Source of the DNA: Pelomonas sp. CA6 | GTDB lineage: Bacteria > Pseudomonadota > Gammaproteobacteria > Burkholderiales > Burkholderiaceae_C | DNA: 64,000 nucleotides | Assembly: GCF_022549225.1 (NCBI RefSeq) | Contig: NZ_JAKZFD010000004.1 | Coordinates: forward strand, 62,001-126,000 | Reading direction: 5' to 3' | Shown here: in pieces, positions 1 to 7,730 of the stretch | How the letters are laid out: each line of letters opens with the position of its first letter | How positions within the stretch are numbered: the stretch's first letter is position 1 | Notes under the pieces: model-generated | Told to the model about the DNA's origin: nothing | Database searches by the model: none | What the model saw: only the letters and a program-made list of their open reading frames with translations | Program-made: the position numbers and the translations under genes

Positions 1-1
1 G

Positions 2-1909
2 CAACTGCTCAGCGTGGACGATGTGCTGCGCCAGGTCACCGGCGTCAACGTGAGCCACTACGACACGCAGCGCCCGCTCTACTTCGCGCGCGGCTTCCAG
101 ATCACCGACTTCCAGGTCGACGGCATGCCCAGCTACAGCGGCTCCACCAACCAGGAGTACGACACCGCGCTGTACGAGCGCATCGACATCGTGCGCGGCG
201 CCAACGGCCTGCTCAGTGGCGCGGGGCTGCCCTCGGCGACCATCCACCTGCAGCGCAAGCGCGCGCAGCGCGACTTCGCCGCCGCCGCGGCGCTCACCGT
301 CGGCGCCTGGAACCTGCGCCGGCTGCAGGGCGACCTCAACGTTCCGCTCAGCGAGGACGGCCGGCTGCGCGCCCGCTTCGTCGCCGCCCTCCAAAAGCGC
401 GACAGCCACCTGGACCGCTACCAGGAGGACAAGGCCGCCTGGATGGCGGTGCTGGAGGCCGAGCCGCAAGCCGGCACCGTGCTGACCCTGGGCGTGCAGA
501 ACCAGGACAACCGGCCCACCGGCTCCACCTGGGGCACCATCCCGCGCTTCGCCGCGGACGGCTCACTGGCCCGGCTGCCCGTCTCGACCAACTTCGCGCC
601 GCGCTGGACACGCTGGTCGCGCGAGTCCGGCACCCTCTTCCTGAATGCCGAGCAGCGCCTGGGCGAGGACTGGGCGCTGAAGGCCGCCTACAACCACACG
701 CGCGGCGAGGTGGTGAGCCGGCGCGCCTATGCCAGCGGCTTCCCCGACCCGCGCACCGGCCAGGGCGTCTACCTGCTGGCCGGCGTCAGCGACGGCGAGG
801 ACCGCCGCGACGCCGCGGACCTCTACCTGTCCGGCCGCTTCTCCTGGCTGGGCCGCCGCCACGAGCTGGTGCTGGGCGCCAGCAGCCAGCGCCTGCGCGC
901 GCTGTCGCCCACGCTCAGCGCGGTCGGCAAATGGCGCTACGACATCCCCGACCTGGCGCGCTGGGACGGCAACGCCCCCGAGCCGGAGGTCACCCGCACC
1001 GGCGCGCGCCGCGTCACGGTGACGCAGCAGAGCGGCCTCTACGCCACCGCGCGCTGGCGCCTGACCGAGCCGCTGGCGCTGATCACCGGGCTGCGCGTGA
1101 GCCACTGGAAGACCTGGACCGACGCCTGGAACGCCCAGGGCGGCTACAGCGGCCGCAGCGCCGCCTACCGCGTCGGCGACGAGCTGACGCCCTATCTGGG
1201 CCTGGTCCATGAGCTGGGGAGGGGCCATTCCGTCTACGCCAGCATCACCGACATCTTCAAGCCGCAGAACTACCGCGACCGCGACAACCGCCCGCTCGCC
1301 CCGGTGCGCGGCAAGAACCTGGAACTGGGCATCAAGGGCGAGCTGGACAACGGCCTCGCCTGGTCGGCCGCCGCCTTCCGGACGCGCCAGAACGGCCTGG
1401 GCGTGCGCGACAGCAGCGTGCCCGAGGGCAGCCTGCCCGACGGCAGCTCCGCCTTCATCGGCGTCGACGGCACCGAGAGCCGCGGTCTGGAGCTGGAGCT
1501 GTTCGGCGAACCGCTGCCCGGCCTCAGCCTGCAGGGCGGCTACACCTATCTGCATACGCGCCGCCAGGCCACCGACCTGATCTGGACCAATCTGCCCGAC
1601 CACTACCTGCAGGTCTCGGGCCGCTACCGCTTCGGCGGCGCGCTGCAGGGCCTGAGCCTGGGCGCCAGCCTGAATTGGCAGAGCGCGGTGGAGGGCTTCA
1701 ACATCCCCCACCCGCTGCTGGGCACGACCACGGTGCGCCAGCCCGCCTATGCGCTGCTGGGCCTGAGCGCCGGCTGGCGCTTCAACGAGCGCTACAGCCT
1801 CACGCTGTCGGCCCGCAATGTGCTGGACCAGCGCTACTGGGCCAACCTGGACTATCCCAACTACGGCGAGCCGCGCAACTGGCTGCTGAGCCTGCACGCC
1901 CGTCTCTGA
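2..1909 (+). CDS. TonB-dependent siderophore receptor, 5' end outside window
   Basis: Outer-membrane ferric-siderophore importer powered by TonB/ExbBD. The frame is open from the first bases, so the start, signal peptide and TonB box lie upstream. About 635 codons are visible against 700-800 for the family. The first visible residues (VDDVLRQVTGVNVS) are the start of the plug domain, followed by a plug segment with RIDIVRGANGLL, as in FpvA/FoxA-type receptors. The remainder alternates in the way of a 22-strand barrel and ends PRNWLLSLHARL; the final residue is Leu rather than the usual Phe. It is followed within 20 bp by three small iron-uptake-associated membrane genes, so it heads an operon. 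The GTG at 14 is an internal Val, not the start. The substrate cannot be told from sequence. Confidence 0.9.
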   Translation, partial: QLLSVDDVLRQVTGVNVSHYDTQRPLYFARGFQITDFQVDGMPSYSGSTNQEYDTALYERIDIVRGANGLLSGAGLPSATIHLQRKRAQRDFAAAAALTVGAWNLRRLQGDLNVPLSEDGRLRARFVAALQKRDSHLDRYQEDKAAWMAVLEAEPQAGTVLTLGVQNQDNRPTGSTWGTIPRFAADGSLARLPVSTNFAPRWTRWSRESGTLFLNAEQRLGEDWALKAAYNHTRGEVVSRRAYASGFPDPRTGQGVYLLAGVSDGEDRRDAADLYLSGRFSWLGRRHELVLGASSQRLRALSPTLSAVGKWRYDIPDLARWDGNAPEPEVTRTGARRVTVTQQSGLYATARWRLTEPLALITGLRVSHWKTWTDAWNAQGGYSGRSAAYRVGDELTPYLGLVHELGRGHSVYASITDIFKPQNYRDRDNRPLAPVRGKNLELGIKGELDNGLAWSAAAFRTRQNGLGVRDSSVPEGSLPDGSSAFIGVDGTESRGLELELFGEPLPGLSLQGGYTYLHTRRQATDLIWTNLPDHYLQVSGRYRFGGALQGLSLGASLNWQSAVEGFNIPHPLLGTTTVRQPAYALLGLSAGWRFNERYSLTLSARNVLDQRYWANLDYPNYGEPRNWLLSLHARL

Positions 1910-1912
1910 GCC

Positions 1913-2209
1913 ATGGCCACGCCTCCGAACGCCCCGCTGCCGCTGCGCTACCGCGGCGCCGTGCTCTCGCGCAGCCTGGCCGCGCTGGCGGGCGGCTACC
2001 TGCTCGCGTCGGCGCTGGCCGCGGCCTGCGCGCTGCACCTGCCGCTGGAGCGGGTGGAAGCCACGATGACCGGCACCCTGCTGGGCAACCTGGCTTATGC
2101 GCTGGCCGTGCTGGGCGCCTTCGCGGCGCGCAGCGCCGCGCGCGCCTGGGTCTGGACCCTCGGGCCGGCGGCGCTGCTGGGCCTGGCGGTCTGGGCCGCG
2201 CCGCGCTGA
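1913..2209 (+). CDS. DUF3649 small membrane protein, iron-uptake operon
   Basis: A 98-residue protein with two or three hydrophobic segments (about residues 20-40, 52-68 and 77-95) separated by short charged stretches. The length, the conserved TMTGTLLGNLAYALAVLGAF-type core and the position directly after a siderophore receptor match the DUF3649 family, which is regularly found between TonB receptors and PepSY proteins in beta- and gammaproteobacteria. It starts 3 bp after the receptor stop, so translation is probably coupled. No biochemical role is established for the family; a part in inner-membrane handling of the siderophore or iron is inferred from context only. Confidence 0.7.
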   Translation: MATPPNAPLPLRYRGAVLSRSLAALAGGYLLASALAAACALHLPLERVEATMTGTLLGNLAYALAVLGAFAARSAARAWVWTLGPAALLGLAVWAAPR

Positions 2210-2225
2210 ACGCCAAGGAGACGCG

Positions 2226-3866
2226 ATGAGACCCGATGGAGCCAAGGAAGGCCTGCGCCAGTCCATGGCCTGGCTGCACACCTGGGCCGGCCTGCTGCTG
2301 GGCTGGCTGCTGTTCGCGATCTTCGTGACCGGCACGCTGAGCTTCTTCCGCCACGAGATCAGCCTGTGGATGAAGCCCGAGCTGCGCGGCCTGGGCGCCG
2401 CCCATGCCGGCACGCCGGCGCTGGCCGAGCGCTGGCTGCGCGCGCATGCGCCGCAGGCCCAGAACTGGACCGTGCGCCTGCCCGACGCGCGCGAGCCGGC
2501 GCTGCGCGTGTCCTGGCGCGAGCCGGCGGCTCGGCCCGGCGAGCGGCCGCGCTTCGAGACGCGCTGGCTGGACCCCGCCAGCGGCGCCGAGCTGCGGCCG
2601 CGCCCGACCTTCGGCGGCGATTTCTTCTACCGCTTCCACTTCGAGTTGCGTTCCGCCGAGAAAAGCCGCTGGATTCTGGAGGGGCGCTGGGTCGTGGGCT
2701 TGGCAACGCTGGCGATGTTCGTCGCGCTGCTCAGCGGCATCGTGACCCACCGCCGCCTGTTCGCCGACTTCTTCACGCTGCGCTGGGCCAAGGGCGGACA
2801 GCGCGCCTGGCTGGACGCCCACAACGTCAGCGGCGTGCTGGCCCTGCCCTTCTACCTGCTGATCACCTTCAGCGGGCTGATGATCTTCCACAGCCTCTAC
2901 CTGCCCGCCGGCATCGCCGCCGCCTACGGGATGAAGGACGGCGCCTACTTCAGCGATCTGGCCGGCGAGCCCGCCGGCAGCGCCATGCGCGGCCGCGGCG
3001 GCGCGCGCGCGGCCACGCCCGCGCCCGGCCCCATGCCGCCGCTGGCGCTGCAGGCGGCGCTGGACCAGGCGCGGCACCACTGGCCGGACCTGCCGCTGGA
3101 GAGCCTCAGCGTGCAGCGCGACGGCCCCGAGGGCCTGCGCCTGGAGCTGCGCGCGCGGGACGGCGGGCGGCTGCAATACCCGCCACCGCGCCTGGTGCTG
3201 GATGGCCGCGACGGCCGCCTGCTGCACGCGGTCGACCGCGGCACGCCGGCCACGCGCGTGTACGGCGTGCTGTACGGGCTGCACATGGCGCGCTTCGCCG
3301 ACTGGGGGCTGCGCTGGACCCTGTTCGCGCTGGGCGTGCTGGGCAGCGCGATGATCGCCACCGGGCTGCTGCTGTGGCGCGTGAAACGGCGCGCCCAGAC
3401 GGCGCGCCGCGCGGCGCGCGCCTCGGCCGGAGAGCGCCTGGTCGACGCGCTCAACATCGCCAGCCTCGCCGGCCTGGCGCTGGCGCTGTGCGCCTACCTG
3501 CTGGCCAACCGGCTGCTGCCGGCGCAGCTGCCGCAGCGCATGGACGCCGAGCTGCAGGCTTTCTTCGGCGCCTGGGGCCTGGCCCTGCTGTGGGCGCTGT
3601 GGCAGCCCACCCGGGCGACCTGGCGCCGCCTGCTCGCGCTGGCGGCCACGGGCCTGGCGGCGCTGCCGCTGCTGGGCGCGGCCAGCGGCGCCGGCCATCT
3701 GCTGGACGACCTGGCCCACGGCGAGCACGTGCGCGCGCTGGTGGAGCTGGGCTGGCTGGTCGCCGCGGCACTGCTGGGCGCGCTGGCCTGGCATTTGCGC
3801 GAACCGCGCGCCGCGCGCCGCGCCACCGCCACCCCGCCCGGCGATGGGGAGGCGCGGCCATGCTGA
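2226..3866 (+). CDS. PepSY-associated transmembrane protein
   Basis: A 546-residue inner-membrane protein of the PepSY_TM family. The N-terminus has the typical WLHTWAGLLLGWLLFAIF helix followed by GTLSFFRHEI. Further membrane helices lie near residues 155-180, 205-230, 360-385 and 405-560, with a periplasmic PepSY region between. Such proteins accompany siderophore receptors and several are thought to act as inner-membrane ferric reductases; here that is inference. The ATG at 2226 was chosen because AAGGAG lies just upstream; a longer open frame reaching back into the DUF3649 gene has no supporting site. The last 7 bp overlap the next gene. Confidence 0.85.
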   Translation: MRPDGAKEGLRQSMAWLHTWAGLLLGWLLFAIFVTGTLSFFRHEISLWMKPELRGLGAAHAGTPALAERWLRAHAPQAQNWTVRLPDAREPALRVSWREPAARPGERPRFETRWLDPASGAELRPRPTFGGDFFYRFHFELRSAEKSRWILEGRWVVGLATLAMFVALLSGIVTHRRLFADFFTLRWAKGGQRAWLDAHNVSGVLALPFYLLITFSGLMIFHSLYLPAGIAAAYGMKDGAYFSDLAGEPAGSAMRGRGGARAATPAPGPMPPLALQAALDQARHHWPDLPLESLSVQRDGPEGLRLELRARDGGRLQYPPPRLVLDGRDGRLLHAVDRGTPATRVYGVLYGLHMARFADWGLRWTLFALGVLGSAMIATGLLLWRVKRRAQTARRAARASAGERLVDALNIASLAGLALALCAYLLANRLLPAQLPQRMDAELQAFFGAWGLALLWALWQPTRATWRRLLALAATGLAALPLLGAASGAGHLLDDLAHGEHVRALVELGWLVAAALLGALAWHLREPRAARRATATPPGDGEARPC

Positions 3867-4138
3867 TGCTGCAGATGCTGCTGCACCTGGGCGCGATGAC
3901 CGCGCTGGCGCTGGCGATGGACCGCCATCACGAGGACCTGCGCGGCCGCCCGCCCGCGCCGCGGCAGCGCCGCCTGCTGCGCGGCCTCGCGCTGGCGCTG
4001 CTGGGTCTGGGGATGGGACTGGCCGCCAGCGCGGACCGCCCGGCGCAGGCGCTGGTGGACTGGGCCGTGGCCGCGACGCCGGCGGCGCTCGCGGTGGTGC
4101 TGGCGCTGTCCGTCGCGCCACGGCGGCCGCGGCGCTAA
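3860..4138 (+). CDS. DUF3325 small membrane protein
   Basis: A 92-residue protein with three predicted membrane helices (about residues 4-20, 38-56 and 65-85). The N-terminus (MLMLQMLLHLGAMTALALAMDRHHEDL) has the His/Asp pattern of DUF3325 proteins, the usual last gene of receptor-DUF3649-PepSY-DUF3325 operons. The ATG at 3860 overlaps the PepSY stop codon, consistent with translational coupling. The longer open frame upstream in this register is antisense-like GC-rich noise. Function is unknown; association with siderophore-iron uptake rests on context. Confidence 0.7.
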   Translation: MLMLQMLLHLGAMTALALAMDRHHEDLRGRPPAPRQRRLLRGLALALLGLGMGLAASADRPAQALVDWAVAATPAALAVVLALSVAPRRPRR

Positions 4139-4175
4139 CGCCGGCCGGCGCCGCGGCGCGCGGCCCCTGCGGGGC

Positions 4176-4514
4176 TCAGTGCAGCAGCTTGAGCCCCAGG
4201 ATGCCGGCCACGATCAGGCCGATGCAGCCCAGACGCGCCAGCGTCGCCGGCTCGCTGAACAGCACGATGCCCAGCAGCGCCGCGCCCACCGCGCCGATGC
4301 CGGTCCAGACCGCGTAGGCCGTGCCCACCGGCAGTTGCTTCAGCGCCAGGCCCAGCAGCCAGAAGCTGGCCCAGGCCGCGACCAGGGTCACGCCGGTGGC
4401 CCAGGGGCGGCTGAAGCCGTCCGAGGCCTTCATGCTGAGGGACCACACCACCTCCAGCACGCCGGCCACGGCCAGCAGCCACCAGGGCGAGACTTGGGAC
4501 AGGAAAGACGGCAT
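4176..4514 (-). CDS. sugE: SMR-family exporter, SugE/Gdx type
   Basis: A 112-residue four-helix inner-membrane transporter of the small multidrug resistance family. It has the SugE/Gdx signature: membrane Glu in GVLEVVWSLSMK (helix 1) and the strongly conserved PVGTAYAVWTGIGAVGAA (helix 3), then GLIVAGILGLKLLH in helix 4. Proteins of this subgroup export guanidinium in exchange for protons, and some also handle quaternary ammonium compounds. It works as an antiparallel dimer. It is a single gene facing left, convergent with the iron operon. No convincing guanidine riboswitch was seen in the 220 bp upstream. Confidence 0.85.
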   Translation of the reverse strand: MPSFLSQVSPWWLLAVAGVLEVVWSLSMKASDGFSRPWATGVTLVAAWASFWLLGLALKQLPVGTAYAVWTGIGAVGAALLGIVLFSEPATLARLGCIGLIVAGILGLKLLH

Positions 4515-4735
4515 GGGGCTTCACTCCTCGCTGAGGGCCTGGGCAGGCCCGGCCCGGCATTCTGCCGGGGGCGGCCCGCCCTGCGGCCCCGGTGAGGCGG
4601 CTGGCGCGCGCGGGCCGCCCCATCGCGCGGCGATCACCTGCGCCCGCCAGGGACATTGCCGTCCGCCCGGCGTCCGTGCGACAGTCGGCCGCTTGGCGCG
4701 GCCAGCCCGGCCGGCCGTCACCGCGGACACCCCCG

Positions 4736-5101
4736 ATGAGCTATCTGCTGCTGATCCAAGAACCCCTGGGCCAACGCGAGGCGCGCACCCCCGAGGAAGG
4801 GCGCCAAGCCTATGCGCGCATGACCGACTTCGCCGACCGGCTGCGCGACCAGGGCCTGCTGCAGGCCGCGCAATCGCTGCAGTCGCTGAACCATGGCAGC
4901 CGGGTGAGCCGGCGCGAGGGCCGCATCAGCACACTGGACGGCCCCTTCGCCGAGGCCAAGGAAATGGTGGGCGGCTTCTTCTGGCTCAACTGCCAGGACC
5001 GCGAGCAGGCGCTGGCCATCGCGCGCGAATGCCCGGCGGCCGAATGGGCGACGGTAGAGGTGCGCGCGCTGGGCCCCTGTTTCGCCGAATCGCGCGGCTG
5101 A
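4736..5101 (+). CDS. YCII-related (DGPF) protein
   Basis: A 121-residue protein of the YCII/DGPF family, beginning MSYLLLIQEP and carrying the family motif DGPFAEAKEMVGGFFW around residues 66-81. These small ferredoxin-like-fold proteins are the usual partners of ECF42 sigma factors; their reaction is unknown. The ATG at 4736 was chosen because the family begins with this strand; the open frame extends 48 codons further upstream without family similarity. It is the first gene of a YCII-YCII-VOC-sigma cluster, all facing right. Confidence 0.85.
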   Translation: MSYLLLIQEPLGQREARTPEEGRQAYARMTDFADRLRDQGLLQAAQSLQSLNHGSRVSRREGRISTLDGPFAEAKEMVGGFFWLNCQDREQALAIARECPAAEWATVEVRALGPCFAESRG

Positions 5102-5122
5102 GGCCGCTTTTCTTCGCCGTCC

Positions 5123-5149
5123 TGTCGAAATGCGCGCGCCGGCTTCGTC
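5123..5149 (+). promoter_or_regulatory. Candidate ECF42-dependent promoter
   Basis: TGTCGA at 5123-5128 is followed, after a 17-bp spacer, by CGTC at 5146-5149, about 40 bp before the second YCII gene. As I recall, this agrees with the TGTCGA (-35) and CGA/TC-type (-10) motif described for an ECF42 sigma factor in Streptomyces. The cluster encodes an ECF42 factor three genes downstream, so autoregulation is likely. The match is short and was found by eye. Confidence 0.5.
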
Positions 5150-5189
5150 GTCGGGATGCAGCCCCGCCCTCGCGGGGCGGGAGCGCGCG

Positions 5190-5567
5190 ATGCGATACAT
5201 GATCCTGGTGAAGGCCGCCTGCGCCGCGCCGGCCCCGCTGCCGCCGGAATGGCAGGCGCGCATGGCCCGCTTCCGCGCCGAACTGGCCCGCGCGGGCGTG
5301 CTGCTGGAGGGCATGGACCTGGGCCCCGGCCCCGCGGGCTGGCGCGTGGACTATCCGGCCGACGGCGGCCGGCCCAGCGACGGTCCACCCGATGCGCCCG
5401 AGGTCCAGCTGGCCGGCTTCTCGCTGATCGAGGTGCGCTCGCGCGAGGAGGCGCTGGCTTGGTCGCGCCGCTTTCCGGCGGCCCCGCGGGGCGGCGGGCT
5501 GGCGGCCCGGATCGAACTGTGCCCCGTGATCGAACCGCCGCCCGCCCCAGGCCCCCAGCTTCATTGA
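5190..5567 (+). CDS. YCII-related protein
   Basis: A 125-residue protein starting MRYMILVKA, the typical first strand of the YCII family, with a central FSLIEVRSREEALAWSRRFP segment that matches the family's second half. The DGPF motif is lost (DGPPDAPE in its place), so it is a diverged paralogue of the gene at 4736. The ATG at 5190 follows GGGGCGGGAGCG, with a GGAG-like site 6-9 bp upstream. It lies between a candidate ECF42 promoter and a VOC protein in the ECF42 cluster. Function unknown. Confidence 0.8.
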   Translation: MRYMILVKAACAAPAPLPPEWQARMARFRAELARAGVLLEGMDLGPGPAGWRVDYPADGGRPSDGPPDAPEVQLAGFSLIEVRSREEALAWSRRFPAAPRGGGLAARIELCPVIEPPPAPGPQLH

Positions 5568-5586
5568 CCCCCGGAGGAGACCCGCC

Positions 5587-6003
5587 ATGACCCACCATCA
5601 CATCTTCGTCAACCTGCCCGTCAAGGACCTGCCGCGCAGCATGCGCTTCTTCGCCGAGCTGGGCTATGCCTTCAACCCGCAGTTCACCAACGACGCGGCG
5701 GCCTGCATGGTGATCTCGGAGCACATCTACGCGATGCTGCTCACCGAACCCTTCTTCCAGGGCTTCACCGCCAAGCCCATCGCCGACGCGACCCGGAGCA
5801 CCGAGGTGCTGGTCTGCCTGTCCTGCCAGAGCCGCGAGGAGGTGGACGCGCTGGTGGCCAAGGCGCGCGCCGCCGGCGCCGCGGTGCCGCGCCAGCCGCA
5901 GGACCACGGCTTCATGTACGGCCATGGCTTCGAGGACCTGGACGGTCACATCTGGGAGCTGGTGTACATGGACATGGCCGCCGCGCCGGAGCGCCCCCAA
6001 TGA
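5587..6003 (+). CDS. VOC-superfamily protein (glyoxalase/dioxygenase fold)
   Basis: A 138-residue protein with two beta-alpha-beta-beta-beta modules typical of the vicinal oxygen chelate fold. It begins MTHHHIFVNLPVKDLPRSM (FVNLPVKDL is the common module-1 opening) and ends with FEDLDGHIWELVYMD, where the DxDGHxWE motif supplies a metal-ligand Glu. The sequence is of the uncharacterised glyoxalase/bleomycin-resistance group that frequently sits next to ECF42 factors. GGAGGA lies 7 bp before the ATG. The TGA overlaps the sigma-factor ATG (ATGA), indicating coupling. The substrate is unknown. Confidence 0.85.
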   Translation: MTHHHIFVNLPVKDLPRSMRFFAELGYAFNPQFTNDAAACMVISEHIYAMLLTEPFFQGFTAKPIADATRSTEVLVCLSCQSREEVDALVAKARAAGAAVPRQPQDHGFMYGHGFEDLDGHIWELVYMDMAAAPERPQ

Positions 6004-7292
6004 GCACCGCGGCCGACGCCGCGACGGGCGCGGCGATCGCCGCCGTCTGGCGGCTGGAGTCGGCGCGCATCGTCGCCAGCGTGACCCGGCTCACGCGCGA
6101 CCTCGGCCTGGCCGAGGATGCGGCGCAGGACGCGCTGGTCGCCGCGCTGGAGCACTGGCCGCGCGAGGGCCTGCCCGACAAGCCCGGCGCCTGGCTGCTC
6201 ACCGCGGCGCGCAACAAAGCGCTGGACCGGCTGCGCCACGGCAAGCTCAGCGACACCCGGCTCAACGAACTGGGCCTGGAGCTGGAGGCCCGGGAGGCGA
6301 TGATCGTGCCCGACTTCGTCGACGGCCTGGACGACGCGCGCCGCCAGCGCCAGCTCGGCGACGACGTGCTGCGCCTGATCTTCTGCAGCTGCCACCCGGT
6401 GCTGTCGCGCGAGGCGCGCGTGGCGCTGACGCTCAAGCTGGTGGCCGGGCTCTCCACCGCCGAGATCGCGCGCGCCTTCCTGCAGAGCGAGCCCACCGTC
6501 GCACAGCGCCTGGTGCGCGCCAAGAAGACCCTGGCCGGCGCCGGCGTGCCCTTCGACCTGCCGCAGGGCGAGGCGCTGCAGGAGCGGCTGGCCGCGGTGC
6601 TGGAGGTGGTCTACCTGGTCTTCAACGAGGGCTACACCGCCACCGAAGGCGAGGACTGGCTGCGCACGCCGCTGTGCGACGAGGCGCTGCGCCTGGCGCG
6701 CATGCTGACCGAGCTGGTGCCCACCGAACCCGAGGTCCACGGCCTGGCCGCGCTGCTGGAGCTGCAGGCCTCGCGCAATGGCGCACGCGTCGACGCCCAG
6801 GGCCGGCCGGTGCTGCTGATGGCGCAGGACCGCCAGCGCTGGGACCGCCTGCTGATACGCCGCGGCCTGGCCGCGCTGGCGCAGGCGCAGGCCCTGGCGG
6901 CGCCGCAGCCGCCGGGCCCCTATGCGCTGCAGGCCGAGATCGCCGCCTGCCATGCACGCGCCGCGCAGGCGCAGGACACCGACTGGGCGCGCATCCTGGC
7001 GCTGTATGGCGAGCTGGAGGAGCGCCAGCCCTCGCCGGTGATCGCGCTCAACCGCGTGGTCGCGCTGTCCATGGCGCAAGGCCCCGGCGTCGCGCTGCAC
7101 GCGCTGCAGCCGCTGCTGGCCGACCCGGTGCTGGCCCGCTATCCCTGGCTGCCCAGCGTGCATGCCGACCTGCTGCAGCGCCTGGGGCGGCATGGCGAGG
7201 CGCGTGCCGAACTGCTGCGCGCCGCCACGCTGACCGCCAATGTGCGCGAACGCGAGCTGCTGCAGGCGCGCGCCGCCGCGTTGGACGCCTAG
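6000..7292 (+). CDS. ECF42-type RNA polymerase sigma factor with C-terminal extension
   Basis: A 430-residue sigma factor. Residues about 15-95 form sigma region 2 (DLGLAEDAAQDALVAALEHW, then PGAWLLTAARNKALD). Region 4 lies around 120-180 (LTLKLVAGLSTAEIARAFL, then PTVAQRLVRAKK). These are followed by the DUF6596 segment (VYLVFNEGYTATEGEDW) and TPR-like helices to the end. This layout and the adjacent YCII and VOC genes identify the ECF42 group, which has no anti-sigma factor and depends on its own C-terminal extension for activity. It probably transcribes this cluster. The ATG overlaps the VOC stop. Confidence 0.92.
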   Translation: MSTAADAATGAAIAAVWRLESARIVASVTRLTRDLGLAEDAAQDALVAALEHWPREGLPDKPGAWLLTAARNKALDRLRHGKLSDTRLNELGLELEAREAMIVPDFVDGLDDARRQRQLGDDVLRLIFCSCHPVLSREARVALTLKLVAGLSTAEIARAFLQSEPTVAQRLVRAKKTLAGAGVPFDLPQGEALQERLAAVLEVVYLVFNEGYTATEGEDWLRTPLCDEALRLARMLTELVPTEPEVHGLAALLELQASRNGARVDAQGRPVLLMAQDRQRWDRLLIRRGLAALAQAQALAAPQPPGPYALQAEIAACHARAAQAQDTDWARILALYGELEERQPSPVIALNRVVALSMAQGPGVALHALQPLLADPVLARYPWLPSVHADLLQRLGRHGEARAELLRAATLTANVRERELLQARAAALDA

Positions 7293-7726
7293 GCCGGCCG
7301 CCGGTAGGCCATGCCCACCGAGCGCGGCGCGGTCGGCTCGAAGCCGAACTGCGCATACAGGTGCTGGGCCTGCCCGTCGGCGATCAGGCTCACATAGCCG
7401 CTGGCCGGCACCTCGGCCTGCACATAGGCCATCAGCTCGCGCATGATGCGCTTGCCCAGCCCGCGCCCCTGGTGCTCGGGCCGCACGGCGATGTCCACCA
7501 CCTGGTAGAAGCAGCCGCCGTCGCCGACGATGCGCCCCATGCCCACCGGTTCGCCGCGATGCAGGATCTGCACCGCGAACAGGCTGTTGGGCAGGCCGCG
7601 CAGCGCCGCCTCCTCGCTTTTGGCGCTGAGGCCGGCCGCGGTGCGCAGCGCGCGATAGGTCTCGGCGGACGGGGTCTGCCGCAGCACGTCGTAGTGGGGA
7701 TCCGGGTTCTGACTGTTCATCGTCAT
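7289..7726 (-). CDS. GNAT-family N-acetyltransferase
   Basis: A 145-residue acetyl-CoA-dependent acetyltransferase. Motif A is clear: VVDIAVRPEHQGRGLGKRIM around residues 77-96, with the Q/RxxGxG/A pyrophosphate loop, followed by motif B (LYAQFGFEPT). The N-terminal half (YRALRTAAGLSAKSEEAALRGL) resembles GNAT proteins annotated only as general acetyltransferases. It lies just downstream of the GGDEF gene, with 4 bp between. The start is either 7726 or 7720; neither has a strong ribosome-binding site, so coupling to the upstream gene is likely. It meets the sigma-factor gene tail to tail with a 4-bp overlap. The substrate is unknown. Confidence 0.85.
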   Translation of the reverse strand: MTMNSQNPDPHYDVLRQTPSAETYRALRTAAGLSAKSEEAALRGLPNSLFAVQILHRGEPVGMGRIVGDGGCFYQVVDIAVRPEHQGRGLGKRIMRELMAYVQAEVPASGYVSLIADGQAQHLYAQFGFEPTAPRSVGMAYRRPA

Positions 7727-7730
7727 GGGT

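Noticed and set aside
563-4121. Very long minus-strand open frames opposite the iron operon (over 600 and 700 codons)
   Set aside because: They mirror real plus-strand genes, have skewed Ala/Arg/Gly/Pro composition and no domain; GC-rich third positions suppress stops on the other strand.
4515-4735. Possible guanidine riboswitch upstream of sugE
   Set aside because: I looked for the paired ACGR-loop hairpins of guanidine-II and the conserved GGG...ACGR core of guanidine-I on the minus strand. Only isolated ACGG and GGACG words occur, without matching stems.
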